The notes beneath the pieces were generated by a model that saw nothing but the letters and a program-made list of their open reading frames with translations, had not been told where the DNA came from and did not search any database. A stretch of DNA of 64,000 nucleotides from Aricia agestis (lineage: Eukaryota; Arthropoda; Insecta; Lepidoptera; Lycaenidae): positions 12,356,001-12,420,000 of the forward strand of contig NC_056415.1 of NCBI RefSeq assembly GCF_905147365.1, written 5' to 3'. Below are positions 31,600-43,850 of this stretch, piece after piece (within the stretch, counting starts at the first letter, position 1; each line of letters begins with the position of its first letter). Position numbers and translations under genes: made by a program.

Positions 31600-33680
31600 A
31601 TAATATAACTTTATTAAATAAAAGAAAACATTTTTATGTTTGTGGCTTTGCAAGAACATTAAAAATGAGTTTCGACTTCATTTGCCGAGCCACTATAATA
31701 ATTATAAAATAAAGAAAACTATTTATAAATTCACTGAATGTTGATTTAAATAACAAAATAAGTTGAAGGCTTGGCTTGAATGTGATCTGAAAACTTTTTA
31801 CGATGGATATATTGCATGGCTATGCAATATTTTGCTTGGCTCCTTTTTACATTTAATGTTTTGGTGGGATTAATTTCAAATGATATTGCTGCCGAAATTA
31901 CTGAACGAGGGCTCTGAATCCTAATATTCTGGCGTTAATAACTTATTTAATAAACATAATATTTAATAAATCGCAACCATATATTATTTAAAAAAAGGGT
32001 GAATAATTATTATAGTACACATGACACAAAATTTATTTAATGTACAGTAGTGACTATAGTGACTAATCTATTATTTAGTCGAGAGTCTTGGCTAAAATAA
32101 AAGACCTACTTACGAACGACCGATGTACAAAAATAGTTAAAATCCATAACAACAAAAACATTTTGCTCTTACGTCGATGTTTTAAAAATATAACAACCAA
32201 AAGATTATTTTAATAACCGGGAAGTAGATCGTCTTGTCTTTATATATATTAATATTAGGCTGGATATTCCACTTTTTTGCCACGAATAGCTTAACAAATT
32301 GTGCCTTGAAAACCTTGAAATTTTCTCTCAGTTATTTTTCTAAATTGGTTACAGCGTTTAGTTAAAATATGGGTCAAAGTCAACATAAGTCTGTGGTGGA
32401 CAGACCGTATAATTTATAACAGCGCGTTAAAATTTGAATAATGAATGAATAAACTATGATTTTAATGACAATGGACTGAAAGTAATGGCACTGAGTAGTC
32501 CGACCAGTTATTTTGCCCCTGACAAGGATCCAATACTAAACCTCGAATTATGTTGATTCTATCCGCAGTTTGTATCTCCTTTGACTCAATCGTGCATGCG
32601 TGTATTGCAAATGATACAGTCCGGGAAGCGACATTCGAGTTTTGAGAATACCGGTCGCTAGGCCTTAATGCCAAAGACATAAGATTTACTATCATGGACA
32701 ATTTAAGGTAGAATATCTTAGAACGGTCCGTAGTTGTAACTTGTAGCCCACACACAGTGAAAGGCGTCGAGATCAAGTATCAATTATTGACTATTGAATT
32801 GTACATCCTTGGCACGCATTTGCCGGTATAACATACAAGTTTTCATTTTCATTCTAAACTTAAGAGCCTGGATACTACGACGATTTGCATTCGATAACTT
32901 TGATACATAAGTAGAAATCAAAATTTGTATGAGATTTGATGTATCGCCAGACGCCAAGTGACATGACGCCTGCGATGCCTATGGCAAAATCCCCATATCG
33001 GCATTATCGAATGAAATATATTAAAGATATTGTGGGTTGAGTAATTATACTTCTCGGTAAAATGACGGTATATGATTATGATGACTTGAATAAAGATTAG
33101 GCAAAGCGCAAATTCGAAGACAATGCGTTGTGATGATTCGGGTAAGTATGTAAACAGTAAATGCGCCATCGCTTTAACACAGAAAAGGAAATTAGTATGG
33201 AGGAAAATCTGTACTAAAGGCACTTTTCCTGTCATGCGTGTCATCGCCTGCGCGCGAATGTTGCGGGCGCATCCTATTATTTCGTAGATGTTTTCCTGTC
33301 ATGCCACGCGCTTGACAGGGAAAAAGCTCTTAGAAATCTGGAAATAGTATCGGATATATATGGCGAAATGGACAATAAGAAAATACCTAGGTATTTAGGA
33401 GTATACGACGATTTAAGTCGATTTAGTTGGTTTTGTGTTTCTTCAATATTTAAAAATAAATTCCAAATTAAACTTGCATCGATTTACAAAAACCTGCATT
33501 GAGACAGGAGGAAAATATATTTCTTTAGCATGCATTTGATGGAAAATTATTTTTAAACAAAAAATCGTAAACTCACAAAAAGTATTCACATAAATAAATT
33601 TCAATAGTGGCTTTTACAGAATTTTCCTAAAATTCAACGATTTCTCTACTCAATCTTCACACTTTTTAAGGCGGTTCCTC
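31600..33680. other. No gene seen
   Basis: AT-rich, with no long open frame of coding character. An antisense 104-codon frame at 32462-32776 and a 108-codon one at 32918-33244 lack any recognisable protein or splice context. Probably 5' intron or flank of Nuak. Confidence 0.5.
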
Positions 33681-33681
33681 C

Positions 33682-33999
33682 TTTTTTTTATGAAATAAGG
33701 GAGCAAACGAGCAAACGGGTCACCTGATGGAAAGCAACTTCCGTCGCCCATGGACACTCGCAGCATCAGAAGAGCTGCAGGTGCGTTGCCGGCCTTTTAA
33801 GAGGGAATAGGGTAATAGGGGAGGGTAGGGACGGGAAGGGCAGGGAATAGGGGAGGGGAGGGAAGGGAATAGGGTAGGGGATTGGGCCTCCGGTAAACTC
33901 ACTCACTCGGCGAAACACAGCGCAAGCGCTGTTTCACGCCAGTTTTCTGTGAGAACGTGGTATTTCTCCGGTCGAGCCGGCCCATTCGTGCCTAAGCTT
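33682..33999 (-). mobile_element. Poly-A SINE copy 3 (antisense)
   Basis: Same order as copy 1: poly-T ATGAAATAAGGGAGC, TCACCTGATGGAAAGCAACT, GGGAAGGG runs, CTCACTCACTCGGCGAAACA, GGTCGAGCCGGCCCATTCGT. Confidence 0.88.
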
Positions 34000-34211
34000 T
34001 TCCGAAGTCGGTTAAAAATAGAACATTACCCAATAACGTCTAGCAGGAAAGTAGAGTACAGTTTGTTTGTTATGTTTTCCTTGATAAAATCAATTTGAAT
34101 ACAGAGTTTAAACTTTAAACCTAATAAAGTGTGGTTTAGGTACGCTGTTTAGCCAAACCCGTTATCGATCCTACTTAATTTAGGTAACAGAGCTTTAAAA
34201 TACTATATGGC

Positions 34212-34534
34212 ATGCCAAAAGGCACTAACTGTACTTTTTTTATGAAATAAGAGGGCAAGAGCAAACGGGTCACCTGATGGAAAGCAACTTCGTCGCCCAT
34301 GGACACTCGCAGCATCAGAAGATCTGCCTTTTAAGGAATAGGGTAATAGGGAAGGGAAAAGGAAGGGATTTGGGCCTCCGGTAAACTCACTCAATCGGCG
34401 GAACACAGCGCAAGCGCTGTTTCACGCCGGTTTTCTGTGAGAACGTGGTATTTCCCCGGTCGAGCCGGCCCATTCGTGCCGAAGCATGGCTCTCCCACGT
34501 ATAACTTATTAGTACAGTTAGTGCCTTTTGGCAT
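34212..34534 (-). mobile_element. SINE copy 4 sitting inside a 23-bp inverted repeat
   Basis: A shortened SINE (34235-34505, antisense) lies exactly between ATGCCAAAAGGCACTAACTG-TAC (34212-34234) and its perfect complement (34512-34534). Either the SINE landed in the centre of a pre-existing palindrome, or the flanks formed by inverted duplication around it. Confidence 0.88.
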
Positions 34535-34539
34535 TGGTT

Positions 34540-36360
34540 TCATGTTAAAACTTACATTAGTTCATTTTATCCAATAGGCAATAATCTTAATTATTTTTTA
34601 ATTTCACCCCTACTAAAGTAAAAAACTGTCTTTTTCGTCATTTTACTGAATGTGATATAAAAATCTGGTCATATCTGCAAATAAGGCATACCAATGATGG
34701 AGCAATACAAGCGATTGCGAACGTGTAAAGAGGCATAATATTATTCGACTATGTTTGCCTAAAATCGTCGATTATGCAATGTGCATGCTATAAACATGGT
34801 GACAGTGACAGCTTCACAAACATGGTGACGACTGATGAACAATGAACATAGTTGTTCATCATAGTCCATGGTTGCCCAACATGAGCGTACGTCGTTACAC
34901 ATTAGAATTCAAACAGTACCTAGTTGAGTATTTCGTCAGTTATTACTTATTACGTGCCTATTTAATATCGAAGGTGGTAATTAGTAAAGCGGTGGGCCGA
35001 CATCCGCGCCTAATGTAGCTCCCATCATTCAATGTCCACTTTATTTCGTATGTCATTTACTCTACCATTTAATTAATGATCACAAGATATTTACTAAAAC
35101 CATATCCTGGGTTAAAACGTTAGTATGTAAATATTTACGTTTGACTCTTGTCGAATGCTGGATCAGATTCAATTTTATAGACTGTAAATTATTGTAGAGA
35201 TGTACTAGAGATGTGACAAATGTAGGCGCCCTAAATCAATCTATATCATGAAAATATTAATAATATTCTAAAATTCATAATCAACAGACGATAGAATATG
35301 ATAGATGAAGTATTTACGGCAAGTCTTTCTTTTAGTTTTCTAAACGGAGCTTCAAGCATAGCTGTTGTTAAAATTATGTTTCGTAAAATCTTTTTAGGCT
35401 ATTCAATTAATAAAGTCAATTCTAAATTTGTATTTTTGTATCTACCCGAAGCTGGGACGCTAGTTCAAAATAAATCTTGCTAGTTCAAAACATTTCAAGA
35501 CGGAGCGACAAGCTCTATTTTTCATCTAGGCTGGATAATGTTATGGGTGACCTCTTTAAATCATTATTGTAGATGTAATAAAGAAACGGGGTCGAGGCAA
35601 TAGTCGAAATGGATATCCTGTTATCATTTACAACTGCATGTCATACTCGAATGTGGATTCCATGCCGGAAATAGCCAAAAGCTTGGCGGAAGGAGGGAGC
35701 TGGCAAGTGGCAACTGATAAGTAGGACTACCTATATCGCGGCATAAAATTTAGGTTTGCGAAATGAGAGCAGAGGTTCTCAAACATTTTCTCTTGTGGTA
35801 ACCTTTTCAAATTATATTTGTGATCCTCTGCAGCAATTTTCTCTCATATACTCCTAGTGCTCTAGCAAGGGTATAATATTGTCTTCCTCTTTCGTTTGTA
35901 AGTTAGGTTTGTAATTTTGCTAGTATGTAATTTTGAGTTGTATGTTTTTGTACAATGTATGGTTCTACACCAATAATAAAATCATATTTTCTGAAAACAC
36001 CAAAGTACATTACTAAACGCTATGCCATGATCGTAAAGTAAAGCCGGTAAGTAATAAATTATCCAAAATTAGAAATACTACGATGGAGCCAATGACGCAG
36101 ATAGGCTAAGGATTTTTACCTCATTTTGGCAAGCGATTGTACAGCCAAAGTTTAGCTTTACGACGCGAATACAATTTTATGAGCTATAAAATAAAACCAT
36201 TGTATTGTAATACAAGTAGGACGTAGCTATCGAAATACCGAATTGGGCGCACCTCCTGAATATTATTTCTTACTACCAAATGAAGGAATATGAAGCTGTT
36301 TTTGCTGGAAGCAAACATATTCAAGGTTGTATAAGATTATTCTAGATCAACAATCCATTC
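34540..36360. other. No gene seen
   Basis: AT-rich, with only short frames (for example 35298-35483 plus) that show no recognisable protein. Possibly old degraded repeats. Confidence 0.5.
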
Positions 36361-36364
36361 TGAA

Positions 36365-36530
36365 TACGTTTACAAATGCGAAAGTGTGTCTGTCGTAACA
36401 GCTGAACCGATTTTGCTGGGCATGGGGATACTTTGGAGTCCCGAGAAAGGACATAGGATAGGATACTTTTAATCACCGAAAAATGTGCGGTCCCCGAGCG
36501 ATAAATAAATGTTGGCGCAACTGGGCCTAG
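36365..36530 (+). repeat. Dispersed repeat, 'GTGTGTCTGTC' family
   Basis: GCGAAAGTGTGTCTGTCGTA, CTGAACCGATTTTGCTGGGC, CCCGAGAAAGGACATAGGAT and CGAAAAATGTGCGGTCCCCG. A palindrome GATCATATTATC-TAT-complement follows at 36577-36603. Confidence 0.65.
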
Positions 36531-37339
36531 AGGCAAGTGCATCAGATAATCGCTTGCCACTTGCCTAGTAGGGCTGGATCATATTATCTATGATAATATG
36601 ATCTAGTTTATGAAAATAAAAGTATTTCGCTTTTACCGATTTTTTTTCTTAACTCAAACGAGTTCATGCAGTTAAGCTAAGTTTTTACCTTATTATAATA
36701 AACCACTTTATGGCGCATGTGTAAATAAAAATAAAAGAAATTGTTTTTTTACTTCCAAATAAGAGATAACTTGTTATGCAAATTCAAATTGTTCCTTAAT
36801 CTTGAAACTTGAAGATACGTAATTACTTTAATTGCTTTTTAATTGGACAGAGTGAATCTTAGGTTTGTATAGTATTACTCAAGATTAATTAATCTATCTG
36901 TGACTACCAGCTCGTGTCTGCTGTGTGATGACTGACGAATTCAAACGAGGTGAAAACTAAAAAGCGGCCAAGTGCGAGTTGGACTCGCCCATGAAGGGTT
37001 CCGTAGCAGCAATAAGGTTTATTTCTATGAAATCAAAAGATTTTCGATTTATTTCTATATTTCAGTTGACTTAATGAGAGTTAAATTAAGGTTTGCCATT
37101 TACGACGTATAAAAAAAACTACTTGCTAGATCTCGTTCCAACTAATTTTGGTTGGTAGTTTTTATAGTAATGTACATCATATATTTTTTTTAGAATTATC
37201 ATTACTTTAGAAGTTAGATGTCAGGAAGAGTCATATTTTTCAGTTTATCGATTATCGATAAAACACGAATAAAAAGACATTTTCTGAAAAGGATTCCTAG
37301 TTAGATCGATTTATCGCACCCGAAACCCTTTCATGAAAA

Positions 37340-37548
<209 letters not shown>

Positions 37549-38052
37549 CATGGACTCTAACGATTTTCCACTTTAAAACTTCATATTTCACAAATGTATA
37601 TCACGGTAGAGGTTACACGGTATCCGTGTAGGGTACACGGTGGGGTGGACGTTGAAAAAAATCATCCCCGCATGATGAGTTGGTGAATTAGGGGAGGTAC
37701 CATAAAAAATATATAAGATTTTATATATTACCATTCTGTCGGCACTCGGCATCATTAATAAGTGTACCTATTCATACCGAAAAACAGCTTTGTAGGTCTT
37801 ATAATCTAGAAAGTAGAAACTATCATATATATATTAACTTATGACGGATGACGGTTCCTTGTTGACTACGAACCCTAAAAATGATTCCTTACTAAGAAAG
37901 TTAATATCATCAGAAAATCCATTGTGATAGTGCATATTTATAGCTATATTATTATTTAAAATTTGAAATTAAAGAAACAATTTGTAGAACTGGTATAAAA
38001 TAGTTAAAACAAAGATAGCGTACTTAGAGCTTTTTAACCAGAGGGCTTAAAA

Positions 38053-38088
38053 AGGCCCATTCACGGCAGTCCTGCAGTGAATGGGCCT
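38053..38088. repeat. Solo hairpin AGGCCCATTCAC...GTGAATGGGCCT
   Basis: AGGCCCATTCACGGCAGTCC/TGCAGTGAATGGGCCT, flanked by CTTAA on both sides. The same hairpin, slightly longer, occupies the centre of the foldback element (39758-39806). Confidence 0.85.
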
Positions 38089-38296
38089 CTTAAGAGAGAC
38101 ATTTTATAGGTTTCGACGATCATACATGTTACCATTGATACTCCTCCCATCGTCTATCACTGTTTACATTTAACGTTAATCGGTCGCCAGCGGCCTTTTC
38201 AATGGCATTGACGTCCGAGCGCTCGCGTCCAGAAAAATGCGCCACAAGTAGCCAATTAACAAGTGAGATAGTGAGAGGCCGACGTCTCGGCGCCTC

Positions 38297-38334
38297 TATA
38301 AATACCGCCCGACCGGGAACCTCGGGCGCCTCAG
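38297..38334 (+). promoter_or_regulatory. TATA-box core promoter candidate
   Basis: TATAAATA at 38297 is followed by GC-rich sequence and a TCAG initiator-like motif at 38331, inside a GC-rich patch (38200-38345) that stands out in AT-rich flanks. Read on the minus strand the same box is TATTTATAG, and TCACT-type initiators near 38273 would fire towards Nuak, which needs an upstream non-coding exon. I cannot decide the strand. Spacing on the plus strand (about 36 bp) is slightly long. Confidence 0.35.
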
Positions 38335-39027
38335 CCGCGCCGCCGCCGGTTTTTTTTTATTACAATAATCTATAACGCAAAGGATATGCCACCAGCCCGT
38401 CACGTGCACAGACAGGTACAGACTATAAAGGTTTATGGGTCGTACGCTCCTTGCGTGGAGCAAATGGAGACAGAAATTACTGTTTTATACGACTGCTATC
38501 ATAATTTTTATGGGGCTTAATGTTGTGATACAGAATCCTTTTTAGAAAGTGAATACTTGGGAGCTTACATGTTTTTAGCGTAAGCAAAGCCACTGAATCT
38601 AGGTGCAGAGATGTGTAACACGTGGTCGGTAAGGTCGGATCGACATCCAAAACATTATCCAACGATTGACATAAGGGCACGCGCCTCCCGGAAGCCCGAG
38701 CCCGGAAGTAGCCCTGCAGACGTCATCGGAGGTGCACGGAGCTATGCTATTTCTGTCCAAGCAGTTGAATAACCTCCAATCAACTATTCGCACTTAGTTC
38801 GCCTACGAATCCTACTAACACGGACAGGGTACAATCAACTCGTTTTTCGTACGCTCTGGTTGCAGAACGCTGTAAATACATGTGCCTGAAGTTCCGAACG
38901 TTCAAGTGAACGAATTAGCTACAAAACAAAAACAACTTATCTTGTGTATCAAAATATAATATGCATCATAGTGAGATAAGGGGACACTTTTAGAGGGTGC
39001 AAATGTTATTTCTAACTCAAAAAATAG

Positions 39028-39627
39028 TCACCCCTAAAACCCACCCTTATAATTCCAAGTCGCTTTTCTTCCACCCCACAGTGATTGAAAATTCTAAAAA
39101 AAATCATGCTAGTATATTTATAGATCCTACATACGATGGTAATATTTTCAACTTGCGGACTCACCCCTAAAACTTACCCTTAAAATTCAAAGTCGATTTT
39201 CTCCCACACCACAGTGATTGAAAATTCTAAAAAAATTCATGCTAGTATACTTATAGATCCTTCATACGATGGTAATATTTTCAACTTGCGGACTCACCCC
39301 TAAAACTTACCCTTAAAATTCAAAGTCAATTTTCTCCCACAACACAGTGATTGAAAATTCTAAAAAAAATTCATGCTAGTCTGCTTATAAATCCTACATA
39401 CGATGGTAATATTTTCAACTTGCGGACTCACCCCTAAAACTTACCATTAAAATTCATAGTCGATTTTCTCCCACACCACAATGATTGAAAATTCTAAAAA
39501 AATTCATGCTAGTAAACTTATAGATTCTACATACCATGGTCATATTTTCAACTTGCGGACTCACCCCTAAAACTTACCCTTAAAATTCAAAGTCGATTTT
39601 CTCCCACAACACAGTGATTGAAAATAT
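39028..39627 (-). repeat. 133-bp tandem repeats, left arm (4 full units)
   Basis: ACTTGCGGACTCACCCCTAA recurs at about 39150, 39284, 39417 and 39550. Each unit also has CACAGTGATTGAAAATTC and CATGCTAGTATACTTATAGA. Inverted relative to the right-arm array. Confidence 0.92.
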
Positions 39628-39969
39628 AAAAGCGTTACGTCACAGATGGTCGAGCTTGAATGTAGTCGTGGAAAGTTCCATAAATTTTGAATTCAAATCA
39701 TAAATTCGAAATTCAAAAATTCGAAAACGGCCCGAACCAAGCGGCGCGGCGTGTTAAAAGGCCCATTCACGGCAGGACTGCACGGCAGTCCTGCAGTGAA
39801 TGGGCCTCACTGATTGGTTCACACTCGGTGTTGCCGGCCGGAAACACGCCGCGCCGCTTGGTTCGGGCCGTTTTCGAATTTTTGAATTTCGAATTTATGA
39901 TTTGAATTCAAAATTTATGGAACTTTCCACAACTACATTCAAGCTCGACCATCTGTGACGTAACGCTTT
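39628..39969. repeat. Inner inverted repeat with 127-bp arms and hairpin spacer
   Basis: Arms 39628-39755 and 39843-39969 (AAAGCGTTACGTCACAGATG ... GCGGCGCGGCGTGTT) are nearly identical. The 87-bp spacer carries the AGGCCCATTCAC hairpin plus GATTGG and GGCCGG. It lies just 5' of the exon at 40019 and could be its promoter region or a nested MITE. Confidence 0.88.
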
Positions 39970-40018
39970 GAGATATTTCGAGACATTGTGGTTTTTTTCT
40001 TGGTTTAATTTATTTAAA

Positions 40019-40141
40019 ATGCATAAACCCACAGCAAAAAAAGTTTCTCTCGCAGAAGTAATAGCTACACTAATTAAAGATATAGAAAACATCGACGGTG
40101 TGTCGTTTTCATCGATTGCTAAAGGATCTCTGTGTCATTCG
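40019..40141 (+). CDS. Isolated 41-codon 5' exon inside the foldback element
   Basis: ATG in the context TTTAAAATG is followed by MHKPTAKKVSLAEVIATLIK, DIENIDGVSFSSIAKGSLCHS and then G/GTAAGT, a consensus donor in phase 0. No matching acceptor or second exon is seen before the satellite array at ~40311. I do not recognise the protein and it is not a THAP domain. It may be the first exon of a deleted transposase or a captured host exon. Confidence 0.45.
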
Positions 40142-40310
40142 GTAAGTATACATTTATCAGTCCTCTTTTTCGTATTTTATTTCATTGGAAGTAATAATAT
40201 AAGTTTAAATAATAGATGCCTTATAGTTCAGTTTAACAGGGCAGTTCCATGTAAAAGTCTACCATAAACTAAAAAAATTAATACCTACCCAATTTCGGTA
40301 TTAAAAATAC

Positions 40311-42010
40311 TTACCCTTACTTAGGATCTATAAGTATACTAGCATGAATTTTTTTAGAATTTTCAATCACTGTGTTGTGGGAGAAAAACGACTTTGAATT
40401 TTAAGGGTAAGTTTTAGGGGTGAGTCCGCAAGTTGAAAATATTACCAACGTATGTAGGATCTACAAGTATACTAGCATGAATTTTTTCAGAATTTTCAAT
40501 CACTGTGGTGTGGGAGAAAATCGACTTTGAATTTTAAGGGTAAGTTTTAGGGGTGAGTCCGCAAGTTGAAAATATTACCATCGTATGTAGGATCTATAAG
40601 TATACTAGCATAAATTTTTTCAGAATTTTCAATCACTGTGGTATGGGAGAAAATCGACTTTCAATTTGAAGGGTAAGTTTTAGGGGTGAGTCCGCAAGTT
40701 GAAAATATTACCATCGTATGAAGGATCTATAAGTATACTAGCATGAATTTTTTTAGAATTTCCAATCACTGTGGTGTGGGAGAAAATCGACTTTGAATTT
40801 TAAGGATAAGTTTTAGGGGTGAGTCCGCAAGTTGAAAATATTACCATCGTATGTAGGATCTATAAGTATACTAGCATGAATTTTTTCAGAATTTTCAATC
40901 ACTGTGGTATGGGAGAAAATCGACTTTGAATTTTAAGGGTAAGTTTTAGGGGTGAGTCCGCAAGTTGAAAATATTACCATCGTATGTAGGATCTATAAGT
41001 ATACTAGCATGAATTTTTTCAGAATTTTCAATCACTGTGGTATGGGAGAAAATCGACTTTCAATTTGAAGGGTAAGTTTTAGGGGTGAGTCCGCAAGTTG
41101 AAAATATTACCATCGTATGAAGGATCTATAAGTATACTAGCATGAATTTTTTTAGAATTTCCAATCACTGTGGTGTGGGAGAAAATCGACTTTGAATTTT
41201 AAGGATAAGTTTTAGGGGTGAGTCCGCAAGTTGAAAATATTACCATCGTATGTAGGATCTATAAGTATACTAGCATGAATTTTTTCAGAATTTTCAATCA
41301 CTGTGGCATGGGAGAAAATCGACTTTCAATTTTAAGGGTAAGTTTTAGGGGTGAGTCCGCAAGTTGAAAATATTACCATCGTATGAAGGATCTATAAGTA
41401 TACTATCATGAATTTTTTTAGAATTTTCAATCACTGTGGTGTGGGAGAAAATCGACTTTGAATTTTAAGGGTAAGTTTTAGGGGTGAGTCCGCAAGTTGA
41501 AAATATTACCATCGTATGTAGGATCTATAAGTATACTAGCATGAATTTTTTCAGAATTTTCAATCACTGTGGTATGGGAGAAAATCGACTTTGAATTTTA
41601 AGGGTAAGTTTTAGGGGTGAGTCCGCAAGTTGAAAATATTACCATCGTATGTAGGATCTATAAGTATACTAGCATGAATTTTTTTAGAATTTACAATCAC
41701 TGTGGTATGGGAGAAAATCGACTTTGAATTTTAAGGGTAAGTTTTAGGGGTGAGTCCGCAAGTTGAAAATATTACCATCGTATGAAGGATCTATAAGTAT
41801 ACTAGCATGAATTTTTTTAGAATTTTCAATCACTGTGGTGTGGGAGAAAATCGACTTTGAATTTTAAGGGTAAGTTTTAGGGGTGAGTCCGCAAGTTGAA
41901 AATATTACCATCGTATGTAGGATCTATAAATATACTAGCATGATTTTTTTTAGAATTTTCAATCACTGTGGGGTGGAAGAAAAGCGACTTGGAATTATAA
42001 GGGTGGGTTT
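40311..42010 (+). repeat. 133-bp tandem repeats, right arm (12 units)
   Basis: GTGAGTCCGCAAGTTGAAAA recurs about every 133 bp from 40421 to 41885. Variant marks (CTTTCAATTTGAAGG, ATTTCCAATC, AAGGATAAG) recur every third unit, so part of the array spread as ~400-bp blocks. Confidence 0.92.
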
Positions 42011-42179
42011 TAGGGGTGACTATTTTTTGAGTTAGAAATAACATTTGCACCCTCTAAAAGTGTCCCCTTATCTCACTATGATGCATATTATATTTTGATA
42101 CACAAGATAAGTTGTTTTTGTTTTGTAGCTAATTCGTTCACTTGAACGTTCGGAACTTCAGGCACATGTAAATACATGC

Positions 42180-43780
42180 TAATTTAAACAATCGCAAATG
42201 CATGCCTACGAATAATTACTATCAGCTTAGCGCGACTCCTAGTGTGGAGTTTGACACGAATCACAGGCACGCAAATGGGGTTTTTATTTGATAGTAGGAG
42301 TTTTAAGGAGCATTGGCACATAACAAAATCTGTCTACTGCAGCGCCTGTGTAAGTATAGAGCTTACTAGCATAGATATGTTACAAATCCTTTGATATGAT
42401 GGCATGTTGTTGGTTTAGGCTTTGGTCGGTTGGGAGATCATTTGCGGATATCGGGATCGATTTAATCGTAATTTACACTTCGTCTGCTATGAATCCTTTC
42501 ACGATAAGTATGTTAATGTCACCACAAAGGTCAATTTGATACAAAAATAACTGAACTTTAAGGACCCTGTAACCTTTATTAATACAAAATATTTAAACTT
42601 GAGTTCACATTATTTCGAAAACTAATTTTCATGTAGAGGGGCAAAGTCCTGGGCAAGGTTCCTCACCGGTGAACCCTTTCGTGGGGTTGGTGCGTGAAGA
42701 TATAAGAGCCATTTCGAAAACACTCCATTTCGTAGCCATAAAAAACCTCATTCGTTAAGGAGGCAAGGCTTTAAAAAAATAGAAAAAAAAAACATTATCA
42801 ACTTAAATGTTAAGTATGTTTTTTAAATAAGAGTTTCGTGTACAATCATAAAGCTGAAATGGCTGACTGGGTAGTGAGTACTGACGCAGTTGTGCATATT
42901 TCTGCTATAAAATTTTATAAATTGGCAGAGCCAGAACTCGGTTCGGATGGACGAAACAAAAATAGAATATAATTCCATGCCGCTGACTCAATAAAGAGTT
43001 TACCCTAAATCATGATTGTAAGTCATATTTATTGCTGTGTAGTAGAGACTAGCGCAGTATTTTATTATCTTTTATCTCTGGGATACGATCTATCATCTAT
43101 GTGATGTATTTTTAAAATTGGGCATGCGGAACACTGATAGTTGGGATCCGTTACGTTTGCAAACTCCGAGCCAAGATCTACTCGAGAGTTGTTGACTGTA
43201 GTGGACAGCTACAAAGAAAACATCGTGTTAAAAATTTAAGCTGATGTTACAAATAAAATACACAAAATTTTGTAATTTTGCATTCGAAATACCACCGTGC
43301 ACCGTGCGAAATTGCATCCCGCGTAACAATTTCAATGTAAGAATTGGCACGGAAATTTACCAAATTGAGCCATCGACTCAGTCTTTTTCATGATTAATTA
43401 TTATTTACTAAATTATCATTATGTGTACTCAAACGTGTCTAATATAAAATATTTAATTAATAAATCTCCCATAGGAGATTTTGGTAGCCCATAGGTTTGG
43501 GCCACATTTTGATTGTGCATTAGCAAAATTATGTTTGATTTTTGTAATTAATTTAAGTACTTCTTCTTAGATTTGAAGCGCATAGTGTAAAGTCTGAGAA
43601 ATTAAGAGTCAACTTTGCAAAATAATGATTATCATAGCAAATAACATTATTGCCTTTTGACCACTCCCAAAATGATAGAATCTACCATTTAATGACGTAT
43701 ATATTTGAGAAAGCATTTGTATATATTTTCCGACGGGATAAAACGGTTTCTAATTTACGAATAATATTAACTTTTCGGGA
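42180..43780. other. No gene seen
   Basis: AT-rich. A GC-richer patch at 42620-42720 (GGGGCAAAGTCCTGGGCAAG, CACCGGTGAACCC) looks like a transposon fragment. No convincing frame. Confidence 0.45.
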
Positions 43781-43787
43781 ACTAGCT

Positions 43788-43850
43788 CTCCGCGGTCACG
43801 TAGCTCAGAGATGAGCAGAGCCGTGTTTGAGCCCCTCCTGGGTCTAGAGT
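43788..43850 (+). repeat. tRNA-like SINE head (degenerate)
   Basis: GGTCACGTAGCTCAGAGATGAG resembles a tRNA D-arm/A-box and GTGTTTGAGCCCC a weak B-box. No complete cloverleaf is visible, so I call it a tRNA-derived repeat rather than a tRNA gene. Confidence 0.35.

Larger units (their letters stand above)
38880..42167. mobile_element. Large foldback transposon with satellite-bearing inverted ends (P/Galileo-like architecture)
   Basis: Ends ATGTGCCTGAAGTTCCGAAC (left) and its exact complement (right), flanked by the 8-bp duplication GTAAATAC (38872-38879, 42168-42175). Inside each end are about 150 bp of unique inverted sequence, then 133-bp tandem units in opposite orientation: four on the left (to ~39627) and twelve on the right (~40311-42010). 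The middle holds a second inverted repeat (39628-39755 and 39843-39969), a hairpin and a spliced-type exon. No full transposase. The long satellite-containing ends and the GTNNNNAC-type duplication recall Galileo and P elements; hAT also leaves 8 bp. Superfamily is inference. Confidence 0.85.

Noticed and set aside
32918..33244. Antisense 108-codon frame as a gene
   Set aside because: No recognisable protein, splice signals or composition change; consistent with chance.
40311..42010. CRISPR-like array
   Set aside because: Units are 133 bp, almost fully repeated with no unique spacers, and lie in a eukaryotic transposon.
43788..43850. Functional tRNA gene
   Set aside because: Only A-box-like and weak B-box-like pieces; no acceptor stem or complete cloverleaf.
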